A DNA stretch of 64,000 nt. It comes from RFXV01 sp038150465. Lineage in GTDB: Bacteria > Bacteroidota > Bacteroidia > Flavobacteriales > Schleiferiaceae. The notes beneath the pieces were generated by a model. It was given only the letters and a program-made list of their open reading frames with translations. It did no database searches and was not told the DNA's origin. How positions within the stretch are numbered: the stretch's first letter is position 1; the number at the start of each line of letters is the position of its first letter. A program made the translations under genes and the position numbers. Below, one piece after another: positions 16,313-24,042 of the stretch. The stretch covers positions 1 through 64,000 of the forward strand of contig JAYOTP010000005.1 of NCBI GenBank assembly GCA_038150465.1, given 5' to 3'.

Positions 16313-18559
16313 ATGAGTTATCAGGTCAATCAAGAACCGGTCAATGCGGAAGTGGCCGGAGAACTCGGACTCACCGAGGATGAATTTTCCAAGATATCCG
16401 ACATCCTGGGTCGAGTGCCCAACTTCACTGAATTGTCCATCTACTCGGGCATGTGGAGCGAACACTGTTCATACAAGAACTCCATCGTCTGGCTGAAGAC
16501 CCTGCCAAAGGACGGGCCGCATATGCTCGTCAAGGCGGGCGAGGAAAATGCCGGTCTGGTGGATATTGGGGAGGGTCTGGCCTGTGCGTTCAAGATCGAG
16601 AGCCACAACCATCCCTCTGCACTGGAGCCTTTCCAGGGAGCCGCGACAGGCGTGGGCGGGATCAACCGCGACATCTTCACCATGGGCGCACGGCCCATCG
16701 CACAAATGAATTCGCTGCGCTTTGGCCTGCCTGAAGAGAAGCGTACCCAATGGCTGGTGGATGGCGTGGTCAAGGGGATCGGACATTATGGGAATTCCTT
16801 CGGCGTTCCGGTTGTGGGGGGAGAGGCCTATTTCGATGAATGCTACAGCCAGAATCCATTGGTGAATGCTTTCTCTGCGGGCATATTGGAAACCGGCAAG
16901 ATGATCCGTGCAACGGCTGCGGGTGCTGGAAACCCGGTGTACATCATCGGATCTTCCACGGGAAAAGACGGCATACACGGCGCTTCTTTCGCTTCAAAAG
17001 ACCTTTCGGAAGACAGTGCCAACGATATTCCTGCCGTTCAGGTGGGTGATCCCTTTCAAGAGAAATTGCTCCTAGAAGCCAGTATGGAACTGGCGGAGAC
17101 AGATGCGCTGATCGGCATGCAGGACATGGGTGCTGCGGGCATAACCTGTTCCACATCAGAAATGAGTGCTGCAGGTGGAGTGGGAATGAAGATCCATTTG
17201 GACAAGGTGCCGATGCGGCAGTCCGATATGAAGCCCTGGGAGATCCTTCTGAGCGAGTCTCAGGAGCGGATGCTGGCCGTGGTCAAGAAGGGAAGAGAAC
17301 AGGAAGTCGAGGCGATCTTCGACAAGTGGGACATCCATTGTGTTCCGATCGGCGAGGTGCAGGACGAAGGAATGATCGAGTATTTCTGGCATGGTGAACT
17401 CATCGCAGAGGTTCCCGCTGAAAGTCTGGTGCTCGGAGGAGGCGCCCCAGTCTATCACAGAGAATTCCACGCCCCGGCCTACCACAAGGAATATCAGCAA
17501 TTCGATATTTCCTCTGTGCCGGTTCCGGACGATCTACAGGAAGTGGGCCGCAGAATGATGGCCCTTCCCAACATCGCATCCAAGAAGAGGATCTACGAGC
17601 AATACGACTCCATGGTGGGAACGGTCAATATGAGCACCAACCGCCAGACCGATGCGGCCATTGTCAACATCAAAGGGACAGATCGCGCCCTGGCCATGAG
17701 TGTGGACTGTAATGCGCGTTATGTGCACGCCGATCCGGAGGTTGGCGCCATGATCGCTGTCTCCGAGGCTGCGCGGAACATCAGCTGCAGTGGGGGAGTA
17801 CCCTCTGCCATCACCAACTGCCTGAACTTCGGCAACCCGTACAATCCAGAGGTCTATTGGCAATTTGTGGGTGCCATCAAGGGAATGGGCGCGGCTTGCG
17901 AGCGGTTCAAGACACCAGTCACCGGCGGCAATGTGAGCTTCTACAACCAGACGGTCCTCAAGGAGGGCACAGAACCTGTTTTCCCCACGCCGACCATTGG
18001 CATGATCGGTATTGTGGAAAGCAAGGAACAGGTCACGAGCATTCCCTTCAAGCAGAAGGGAGATCTCATCTATCTGATCGGCGAAAGCCACAATGACATC
18101 TCCTCCTCTCAGTACCTCGTGCACATTCACGGAGTCGAGGCGTCTCCGGTTCCCCATTTCGATCTGGAGGAGGAGTTCTCCAATCAGGAGGCGATCCGGA
18201 CACTGATCCAGGAGGGCGTGGTACGATCGGCACATGATGTGAGCGAGGGCGGTCTGTTCGTTGCCCTGATGGAAAAAGCGATGCACTCAGGATTGGGCTT
18301 TGATGTGACCACGGATGCTTCCATCCGCGCAGATGCCTGGCTTTTTGGAGAATCCCAGAGCCGGATCGTCGTCAGTGTCTCCTCAGAGATGGAAGATCGC
18401 TTTATCGACCTGATGATGCCCAATGGGGTGGAATTCGAACTGCTCGGTCATGTCACCAAAGGGAGTGTGCGGATCGATGATGTGGACTGGGGCGAGGCCG
18501 CTCAGTACCGGAGCATCTACGATGAGGCACTCGACCACGCATTAAGCCCGAACGAATGA
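16313..18559 (+). CDS. purL: Phosphoribosylformylglycinamidine synthase, PurL subunit (short form)
   Basis: 748 residues, the length of the Bacillus-type PurL that works in a complex with PurS and PurQ, not the 1,200-1,300-residue single-chain enzyme. Signatures: the start SYQVNQEPVNAEVAGELGL, the conserved MWSEHCSYKNS, the ATP/phosphate region KIESHNHPSAL and a second half beginning after KKRIYEQYDSMVGT. It makes FGAM from FGAR, ATP and ammonia in purine synthesis. A glutaminase partner, purQ, is present 40 kb away on the other strand; I find no purS in the window. Its TGA overlaps the ATG of a 23-codon reading frame (ATGA). Confidence 0.95.
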   Translation: MSYQVNQEPVNAEVAGELGLTEDEFSKISDILGRVPNFTELSIYSGMWSEHCSYKNSIVWLKTLPKDGPHMLVKAGEENAGLVDIGEGLACAFKIESHNHPSALEPFQGAATGVGGINRDIFTMGARPIAQMNSLRFGLPEEKRTQWLVDGVVKGIGHYGNSFGVPVVGGEAYFDECYSQNPLVNAFSAGILETGKMIRATAAGAGNPVYIIGSSTGKDGIHGASFASKDLSEDSANDIPAVQVGDPFQEKLLLEASMELAETDALIGMQDMGAAGITCSTSEMSAAGGVGMKIHLDKVPMRQSDMKPWEILLSESQERMLAVVKKGREQEVEAIFDKWDIHCVPIGEVQDEGMIEYFWHGELIAEVPAESLVLGGGAPVYHREFHAPAYHKEYQQFDISSVPVPDDLQEVGRRMMALPNIASKKRIYEQYDSMVGTVNMSTNRQTDAAIVNIKGTDRALAMSVDCNARYVHADPEVGAMIAVSEAARNISCSGGVPSAITNCLNFGNPYNPEVYWQFVGAIKGMGAACERFKTPVTGGNVSFYNQTVLKEGTEPVFPTPTIGMIGIVESKEQVTSIPFKQKGDLIYLIGESHNDISSSQYLVHIHGVEASPVPHFDLEEEFSNQEAIRTLIQEGVVRSAHDVSEGGLFVALMEKAMHSGLGFDVTTDASIRADAWLFGESQSRIVVSVSSEMEDRFIDLMMPNGVEFELLGHVTKGSVRIDDVDWGEAAQYRSIYDEALDHALSPNE

Positions 18560-18627
18560 TGGTGCAAATAGTCGCCATGATCTGTCTGACGGTGATCATC
18601 CTCGCCGTACTGAAGAAGCAGAGATAG
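18556..18627 (+). CDS. 23-residue single-pass membrane microprotein coupled to purL
   Basis: Translation gives MMVQIVAMICLTVIILAVLKK followed by Q-R and a TAG stop: an uninterrupted hydrophobic helix of about 17 residues (V3-L19) ending in the basic cluster KKQR, the classic layout of a single-span peptide with its C-terminus in the cytoplasm. The ATG overlaps the purL stop as ATGA, the commonest coupling arrangement in this window. A second ATG follows directly. It is too short to be called by standard gene finders. No homologue is known to me, so function is open. The evidence for translation is context and composition only; chance is possible, which is why confidence is moderate. Confidence 0.5.
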   Translation: MMVQIVAMICLTVIILAVLKKQR

Positions 18628-18640
18628 GTCCGCTCTTCTT

Positions 18641-19795
18641 TCAGGCAAATTGCCTGACGTCGTCTGCGCTGATCTTTTCCTGCCCGAGGATCATCAGTCG
18701 CTCCACCAGGTTGCGGAGCTGCCGGATGTTTCCGCTGTAACTGAGCTTTTGCAGTTCCACGATGGCCTGATCTGCGAAAGATCTGCCGCCCATCCCTTGT
18801 TCTTCAGAGATCTGCTTAAGAAAATGCGCCACGAGCTCGGGAATATCCTCTTTGCGTTCATCCAACGCCGGTACCTGAATATTGATCACACTCAGCCGGT
18901 GATAAAGGTCTTCCCGAAAGCGCCCTTCCTTGATCTCCAGTTCGAGATCCTTGTTGGTTGCGGCGAGCACCCGGACGTCCACCCGAACATCCTTGTCGGA
19001 TCCCACTGGGGTGACCCGCGATTCCTGCAGCGCGCGAAGCACTTTGGCCTGCGCGCTCAGGCTCATGTCTCCGATCTCATCGAGGAACAAGGTGCCGCCT
19101 TCCGCTGTCTCGAACTTTCCCTTCCGGTCTTTGACCGCGGATGTGAAGGCGCCTTTCTTGTGCCCAAAGAGTTCGCTTTCGATCAACTCTGAGGGAATGG
19201 CTGCACAGTTCACCTCGACAAAGGGTCCTTTGGCGCGGGCGCTTTGTTCGTGCACTCCATGCGCCACCAGTTCTTTTCCCGTTCCATTGGGCCCTGTGAT
19301 GAGCACCCGCGCATCTGTGGGCGCTGCTTTCTCCATGATCTCACGCACCTTCTCCAAGGATTTGGATGAGCCGATCATTCGGTATTTCCTGGATACTTTT
19401 TTCTTCAGTCGGCGGACCTGATCCTGAAGTTGCTGGCGATCCAGGGCATGGCGTACGGTTTGCAACAACCTGTTCAGATCGGGTGGTTTGGAGATGAAGT
19501 CGTACGCACCCTGCCTCATACAGTCCACTGCAAGTTCAATGTCTCCGTGGCCGGAGATCATCACTACGGATGTATTCGGGCTGTGTTCCTGGTAATGCTT
19601 GAGCACCTCCGTTCCGTCTTTCTGAGGCATCTTGATATCACACAAGAGCAGGTCCCATTCCTTTTCACACTGGGCAATGGCCTGCGCCCCATCTTCCACT
19701 TCTTCGATGGCCCATTTGCCATTCTCCTCCTGGAGGATGTTCTTCAGGACCCTTCGAATGGCGGCCTCATCTTCAGCGATCAGTATCCTTGGCAT
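18641..19795 (-). CDS. Sigma-54-type response regulator lacking a DNA-binding domain
   Basis: 384 residues. A receiver domain (1-120) has the phosphorylation site D53 in LLLCDIKMPQKDG. An AAA+ domain of the sigma-54 activator family follows, with Walker A TGPNGTGKE near residue 165, Walker B GTLFLDEIGDMSL, and the sigma-54 contact loop GAFTSA in place of the usual GAFTGA. The protein ends right after the AAA+ lid region (SGNIRQLRNLVERLMIL, ISADDVRQFA), so the Fis-type helix-turn-helix found in NtrC is absent. Regulators of this short type occur in Bacteroidota to my knowledge. It may act from solution or through a partner. Its kinase is not adjacent. Confidence 0.9.
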   Translation of the reverse strand: MPRILIAEDEAAIRRVLKNILQEENGKWAIEEVEDGAQAIAQCEKEWDLLLCDIKMPQKDGTEVLKHYQEHSPNTSVVMISGHGDIELAVDCMRQGAYDFISKPPDLNRLLQTVRHALDRQQLQDQVRRLKKKVSRKYRMIGSSKSLEKVREIMEKAAPTDARVLITGPNGTGKELVAHGVHEQSARAKGPFVEVNCAAIPSELIESELFGHKKGAFTSAVKDRKGKFETAEGGTLFLDEIGDMSLSAQAKVLRALQESRVTPVGSDKDVRVDVRVLAATNKDLELEIKEGRFREDLYHRLSVINIQVPALDERKEDIPELVAHFLKQISEEQGMGGRSFADQAIVELQKLSYSGNIRQLRNLVERLMILGQEKISADDVRQFA

Positions 19796-19865
19796 GATTG
19801 ATAGATTCGGACAGAAAGATACTTCCTGAGGGAAGAATCCTCAAGACCCTTAAGGGAGGAGAAGG

Positions 19866-21185
19866 TCAGTGTCTGAGCCACTTCCAAAGGGTGGCCCAGT
19901 TGACTTTCTGACCGTACATCAGAATGCCTGTCCGGTAGATGCGACCGGCCACCCAGACCGTTCCCAGCGAACCGCCGATGAGCAGGACCACAGAGAGGAT
20001 CAGTTCCCAGGCTTCCACGCCGAACGGAATGCGCGCCACCATGATGATGGGCGAGGTGAACGGTACCATACTGAACCAAAAGGCCAATGGACCGTCTGGG
20101 TTTTCAGCCACCTGTGCCGCCACTATGATGCTGAGGATAATGGGGATGGTGACGGGAAACATGAACTGCTGGGCATCGGACTGACTTTCCACAGCAGATC
20201 CGATAGCGGCGAAAAGAGCGGCATAAAAGAGATAGCCCCCCAGAAAATAAAACAGGAAGCTTCCAAGCAAGAGCGGGAGATTCAGTCCATCCACAACGGC
20301 CTTGACACGAGCGAATCCTCCTTCAGCAGCCTGTTCGATCATTTGCTGATCCACCTGTTCCACGGCGGTCAGCGCCTCCATCTTGTCGGCCAGATAGACA
20401 TTGGCAAAGACGCTGTAGATCACTGTGGACAGCACGACCCAGATCAGGAATTGTGTAAGTCCCACCAGGCCGATCCCCGTGATCTTTCCCATCATCAATT
20501 GAAAGGGCCGCACCGAGGAGACGATCACTTCAACAATGCGGCTTCCCTTCTCTTCGAGAACCCCCATCATCACCTGAGAGCCAAATAGGAACATGAACAT
20601 GTACATGAAGAAGGCGAAGAAAAGACCGATCATCATCTTGACTTCGACCACCGATTCCGCAATGTCTCCGCCCTCTTTCAGGTCGAAACTCCTCAGATTC
20701 ACCTGCGTTTTGGTCTGTGCGATCACTTCCGGATCGACTCCTTCGCTGCGCAGTTTGGCATTCTGTATGCGCGAGCGGATCTGATCTTTGAGGTAATTCT
20801 GCACACTCAGGGCCACATCTCCCTGCCCGTAGATCACGCAGTTCTGGGCCATGAAATCGGGATCGTAGCCGCTTCCTGTCGGGATGTACAGCAGCGCATG
20901 ATCTTCGGTAAGAAGAAACATCTCTTTGGCTTCCTCTATGGTATAGTCTTCGGGTGGTCCGAGGTATTTCAACTGGATCTGCTCCGTCCCTTTGGATCCG
21001 CCGAGCAGGTTGGCCGGATCGAGGACCATGACGCTGCGTTCTTCAGCCGGAAGGGAGGCGAAGTAGGCGGGAAGGATGCCCAAAGCCGAGATCAGAAGTG
21101 GCCCCAAGAGGGTCATGAGCACGAAGCTTCTTTTCTTGACGCGACTCAAATACTCGCGCTGGATGATGAGTCCGATCTTACTCAT
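19866..21185 (-). CDS. ABC-2 type exporter permease (NatB-like)
   Basis: 439 residues. The N-terminus has one membrane helix (FVLMTLLGPLLISALGILPA), then a large soluble, extracytoplasmic region (about residues 45-170), then five or six further helices (for example MMIGLFFAFFMYMFMFLFG, LTQFLIWVVLSTVIYSVFA). This is the layout of NatB/YhaP ABC-2 permeases that export sodium or other small compounds, substrate unknown. The ATG at 21185 (MSKIGLIIQREYLSRV) overlaps the ATPase gene by eight bases; an earlier in-frame ATG at 21218 would overlap by more and adds a non-family stretch. Confidence 0.9.
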   Translation of the reverse strand: MSKIGLIIQREYLSRVKKRSFVLMTLLGPLLISALGILPAYFASLPAEERSVMVLDPANLLGGSKGTEQIQLKYLGPPEDYTIEEAKEMFLLTEDHALLYIPTGSGYDPDFMAQNCVIYGQGDVALSVQNYLKDQIRSRIQNAKLRSEGVDPEVIAQTKTQVNLRSFDLKEGGDIAESVVEVKMMIGLFFAFFMYMFMFLFGSQVMMGVLEEKGSRIVEVIVSSVRPFQLMMGKITGIGLVGLTQFLIWVVLSTVIYSVFANVYLADKMEALTAVEQVDQQMIEQAAEGGFARVKAVVDGLNLPLLLGSFLFYFLGGYLFYAALFAAIGSAVESQSDAQQFMFPVTIPIILSIIVAAQVAENPDGPLAFWFSMVPFTSPIIMVARIPFGVEAWELILSVVLLIGGSLGTVWVAGRIYRTGILMYGQKVNWATLWKWLRH

Positions 21186-22092
21186 GACTTTCAGAAACAC
21201 TTTTAATGAAGATCTCATTCACGGTGGGAATGACCTCTTCGAATCGCTCGATCCGTCCACTCAGCATGAGCTTCTGCAGCAGGGCATCAGTCTGCATCCC
21301 CTCTGCGAGACGGACCTTCAGATGCCGTTCCTGGCCTTTTTGGTGTTCGTCGATCCTCTCGCTGCCCTCTGGCAGTTCAGTCTTTTTTTGCTCCTCCATC
21401 TGCAAGACGATCGCATAGGTCCTGTCCCGATAGCGATCTCGGATGTCTTCCAGCGAGCCGCTGAGGATCACCTGAGAGCGGTTGATCAGCGCGATGTGCT
21501 GGCAGAGGAGCTCCACGCTCTCCATCCGGTGGGTCGAGAATAAGATGGTCGTTCCCTTTCGATTGAGTTCCAGTATCTCGTTTTTGATCATCTCCGCATT
21601 GATCGGGTCGAACCCGCTGAAGGGCTCGTCGAAAATGAGCAGCTGCGGCTCGTGCAGTACGGTGGTGATGAACTGGATCTTCTGCGCCATGCCTTTGGAC
21701 AGCTCCTCTACCTTTTTCCCCCACCAGTCCTGTATCTCAAAGCGCTCAAACCAATACTTCAGTGCTGTGCGCGCCTCCGATCGGTCCAGCCCTTTCAATC
21801 GCGCGAGGTAGGTGGCCTGTTCGCCAACAGCCATTTTCTTGTAGAGTCCGCGTTCTTCTGGCAGATAGCCAATTCGGTGCACGTCTTCTTTTTTCAGGGG
21901 CGCTCCATTGAGCAGTATCTCACCGCTGTCCGGAGCCGTGATCTGATTGAGGATACGGATCAGAGAAGTCTTTCCCGCACCGTTCGGGCCCAATAGCCCG
22001 AATATGCTGCCCTCCGGAATGTCCATCGAAACCCCGTTGAGGGCCTGATGATCGCCGTAGGCCTTGTAGATGTCTTTGATCTGTACTTCCAT
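21178..22092 (-). CDS. ABC-2 type exporter ATPase (NatA-like)
   Basis: 304 residues. Walker A is GPNGAGKTS; the signature region reads ELSKGMAQKIQFI rather than LSGGQ, as is usual for NatA/YhaQ-type ATPases; Walker B is LLIFDEPFSGFDP, followed by the switch His in FSTHRMESVE. The last 80 residues match the C-terminal extension (DUF4162-like) of this group. It powers the permease encoded next, with which it overlaps. The gene starts 37 bases after the end of dnaJ in minus-strand order reversed, so it likely has its own promoter. Confidence 0.93.
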   Translation of the reverse strand: MEVQIKDIYKAYGDHQALNGVSMDIPEGSIFGLLGPNGAGKTSLIRILNQITAPDSGEILLNGAPLKKEDVHRIGYLPEERGLYKKMAVGEQATYLARLKGLDRSEARTALKYWFERFEIQDWWGKKVEELSKGMAQKIQFITTVLHEPQLLIFDEPFSGFDPINAEMIKNEILELNRKGTTILFSTHRMESVELLCQHIALINRSQVILSGSLEDIRDRYRDRTYAIVLQMEEQKKTELPEGSERIDEHQKGQERHLKVRLAEGMQTDALLQKLMLSGRIERFEEVIPTVNEIFIKSVSESHE

Positions 22093-22128
22093 GAATACGG
22101 CAGCAATTACGACAAAAAAATTCGTGGT

Positions 22129-23238
22129 CTAGCCCTGGAACATCTCTTTAACTCGCTCGAAGAAGGATTTGTCTTTCTTGTCGGGTACGGGCTGCAGGCT
22201 TTCTTCATTTTCCCATTCCTGCATCGTCTTTTTGATCTCGGCGCTTGGGTGCTTGGGCGTCCAAACATTTACATGGACCAACTGATCTCCCTTTCCGTAG
22301 CCTTCCAGGGAAGGCAGTCCTTTGTTCTTCAGCCGGAGGATCTGACCGCTTTGTGTGCCCGCCTCTACTTTGATCTTCACTTTGCCTTCAATGGTAGGCA
22401 CTTCCACGCTTGCGCCCAGAATGGCCTGCGGGATGGAGATGTACAGATCGTAGTGAAGCTTTTGCCCTTCGCGGACCAGTTCCTCGTGCTCCTTCTCTTC
22501 GATCAGGACGATCAGGTCGCCATTTCCGCCACCAAACGGACCGGCATTGCCCTTGCCCGACATTTTGAGCTGCATGCCATCCTGTACCCCAGCCGGTATG
22601 TTGATGCTCACCACCTCTTCTCTTTGCTCCAGACCGTCATTTGACACCCCTGCTGGTTTGTGATCGATGATCTTACCGGAGCCCTGGCAGGTGGGGCATG
22701 TGGTGGCCGTGCGCATCTGTCCGAGAACGGTATTGGCCACACGATATACTTGCCCTTGGCCTTTGCAGGCCGTACAGGTCTTGTAGGTGACGCCTTCAGC
22801 AGGCATGTATCTCTTCAGTCGGATCTTCTTTTCCGATCCTTTGGCGATCTCTTCCAGATCCAGACGGACCTTCACCCGCAGGTTGCTTCCTCTGTTCTGA
22901 CGACCGCCACCTCCGCCGCCAAATCCACCACCAAAGGCACCGCCAAAGATGTCGCCGAAGTGGGAGAAGATGTCATCCATATTCATTCCACCGCCGCCAA
23001 ATCCTCCGGCGCCGCCCATGCCTGAATGCCCGAACTGATCGTAGCGTTGCTTCTTCTCAGGATTGCTGAGCACCTCGTAAGCTTCTGCAGCTTCTTTGAA
23101 CTTTTCCTCAGCACTGGCATCTCCGGGATTCTTATCCGGGTGATACTGTATGGCGAGTTTGCGGTAGGCTTTTTTGACCTCGTCGGCCGAGGCGTTCTTG
23201 CTCACGCCCAATACTTCGTAGTAATCTCGTTTTGCCAT
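22129..23238 (-). CDS. dnaJ: Chaperone DnaJ with only two zinc-binding repeats
   Basis: 369 residues: J domain (1-70) with the HPD motif at residues 33-35; a Gly/Phe-rich linker (72-117); then the peptide-binding domains. The canonical zinc region with four CxxCxGxG repeats is reduced to two: C155/C158 in CTACKGQG and C181/C184 in CPTCQGSG. The other two repeats are absent, so only one zinc site can form. I recall the same reduction in flavobacterial DnaJ proteins. It is the co-chaperone of DnaK together with GrpE, encoded six bases upstream; dnaK itself is not in the window. Confidence 0.97.
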   Translation of the reverse strand: MAKRDYYEVLGVSKNASADEVKKAYRKLAIQYHPDKNPGDASAEEKFKEAAEAYEVLSNPEKKQRYDQFGHSGMGGAGGFGGGGMNMDDIFSHFGDIFGGAFGGGFGGGGGGRQNRGSNLRVKVRLDLEEIAKGSEKKIRLKRYMPAEGVTYKTCTACKGQGQVYRVANTVLGQMRTATTCPTCQGSGKIIDHKPAGVSNDGLEQREEVVSINIPAGVQDGMQLKMSGKGNAGPFGGGNGDLIVLIEEKEHEELVREGQKLHYDLYISIPQAILGASVEVPTIEGKVKIKVEAGTQSGQILRLKNKGLPSLEGYGKGDQLVHVNVWTPKHPSAEIKKTMQEWENEESLQPVPDKKDKSFFERVKEMFQG

Positions 23239-23244
23239 ACTGAC

Positions 23245-23829
23245 TTATTCGCCGACTACGACCTTGGCGTAGCGAATGATCTTTTCTCCGAGTTTGTATC
23301 CCTGTTCGATGACGTCGACCACCTTGCCCTTGAGTTCCTCTGAAGGAGCAGGGATCTTGGTGATGGCTTCCATTCGGTCCACATCGAATCCCTCGCCAGC
23401 CTCGATCTCCATGGACTTCAATCCCTTGTTCTTCAGGGTGCCTTGGAATTTGGTGCGGATGAGCTGAATGCCCTTGATGTGATCACTTTGCTGCTCCTGC
23501 TCGCTCATCTGCCCAAAGGCGCGTTCAAAGTCATCCATCACAGGGAGTAGGGCAGACATCAGTTCCTGATTGGCCGAGCTGAACAGTTCGATGCGTTCCC
23601 TGCTGGTGCGCTTCCTGTAATTCTCGAACTCTGCATAGAGCCGGAGATACCGATCCTTATAGTCTTCTGAACCGTCTTTTTCTTCCGATTCAGTATCTGG
23701 TGCATTGGCATCTGCAGCTTCTTCTGTGCCTTCGGACGATGACGTTTGCTCCGTCTGTTCCGTCGATGCCTCTTCTTTTTCAGCTCCGTTCAGTGGCGCT
23801 TTTGATTCTTCGGTGCTCGCCTCACTCAT
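23245..23829 (-). CDS. grpE: Nucleotide exchange factor GrpE
   Basis: 194 residues. The first 60 residues are acidic and low in complexity, the next 50 form the long coiled coil (YKDRYLRLYAEFENYRKRTS), and the C-terminal beta domain ends in VIEQGYKLGEKIIRYAKVVV, the family signature. It releases ADP from DnaK. It leads a two-gene operon with dnaJ, six bases apart. The 213 bases upstream hold the SusD terminator and otherwise nothing I can name; I saw no CIRCE-like inverted repeat there. Confidence 0.96.
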   Translation of the reverse strand: MSEASTEESKAPLNGAEKEEASTEQTEQTSSSEGTEEAADANAPDTESEEKDGSEDYKDRYLRLYAEFENYRKRTSRERIELFSSANQELMSALLPVMDDFERAFGQMSEQEQQSDHIKGIQLIRTKFQGTLKNKGLKSMEIEAGEGFDVDRMEAITKIPAPSEELKGKVVDVIEQGYKLGEKIIRYAKVVVGE

Positions 23830-23996
23830 GTTGATTGTATTGATGGTCGGTCGGTTGCAAATCCTTTGCCACAGGAACTGATTGACAGCCTGTCAGCAAA
23901 ACCTTCTTTTTCCTTTCGATCGGGATTCTTGAATGGGTGCAAAAATGCGGATTAATTCGAATCGGGAGATGGTAGGGGATGTGTCTTTGTTTGGGC

Positions 23997-24023
23997 AAAA
24001 AAAAGGCGCCCGAAGGCGCCTTT
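23997..24023 (-). terminator. Rho-independent terminator of the SusC/SusD operon
   Basis: Read on the minus strand: stem AAAGGCGCC, a TTCG tetraloop, GGCGCCTTT, then a run of eight T in all. The stem is nine base pairs with an extra-stable UUCG loop. It lies about 20 bases after the SusD stop codon. This is the strongest terminator in the window. Confidence 0.9.
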
Positions 24024-24042
24024 CTTAAGGATCGTTGAGATC

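Noticed and set aside
19820..19862. Short inverted repeats (CTTCC/GGAAG and CCTTAAGG) between the ABC permease and the response regulator
   Set aside because: Stems of five or fewer pairs or a simple palindrome without a T run; too weak to call a terminator or operator.
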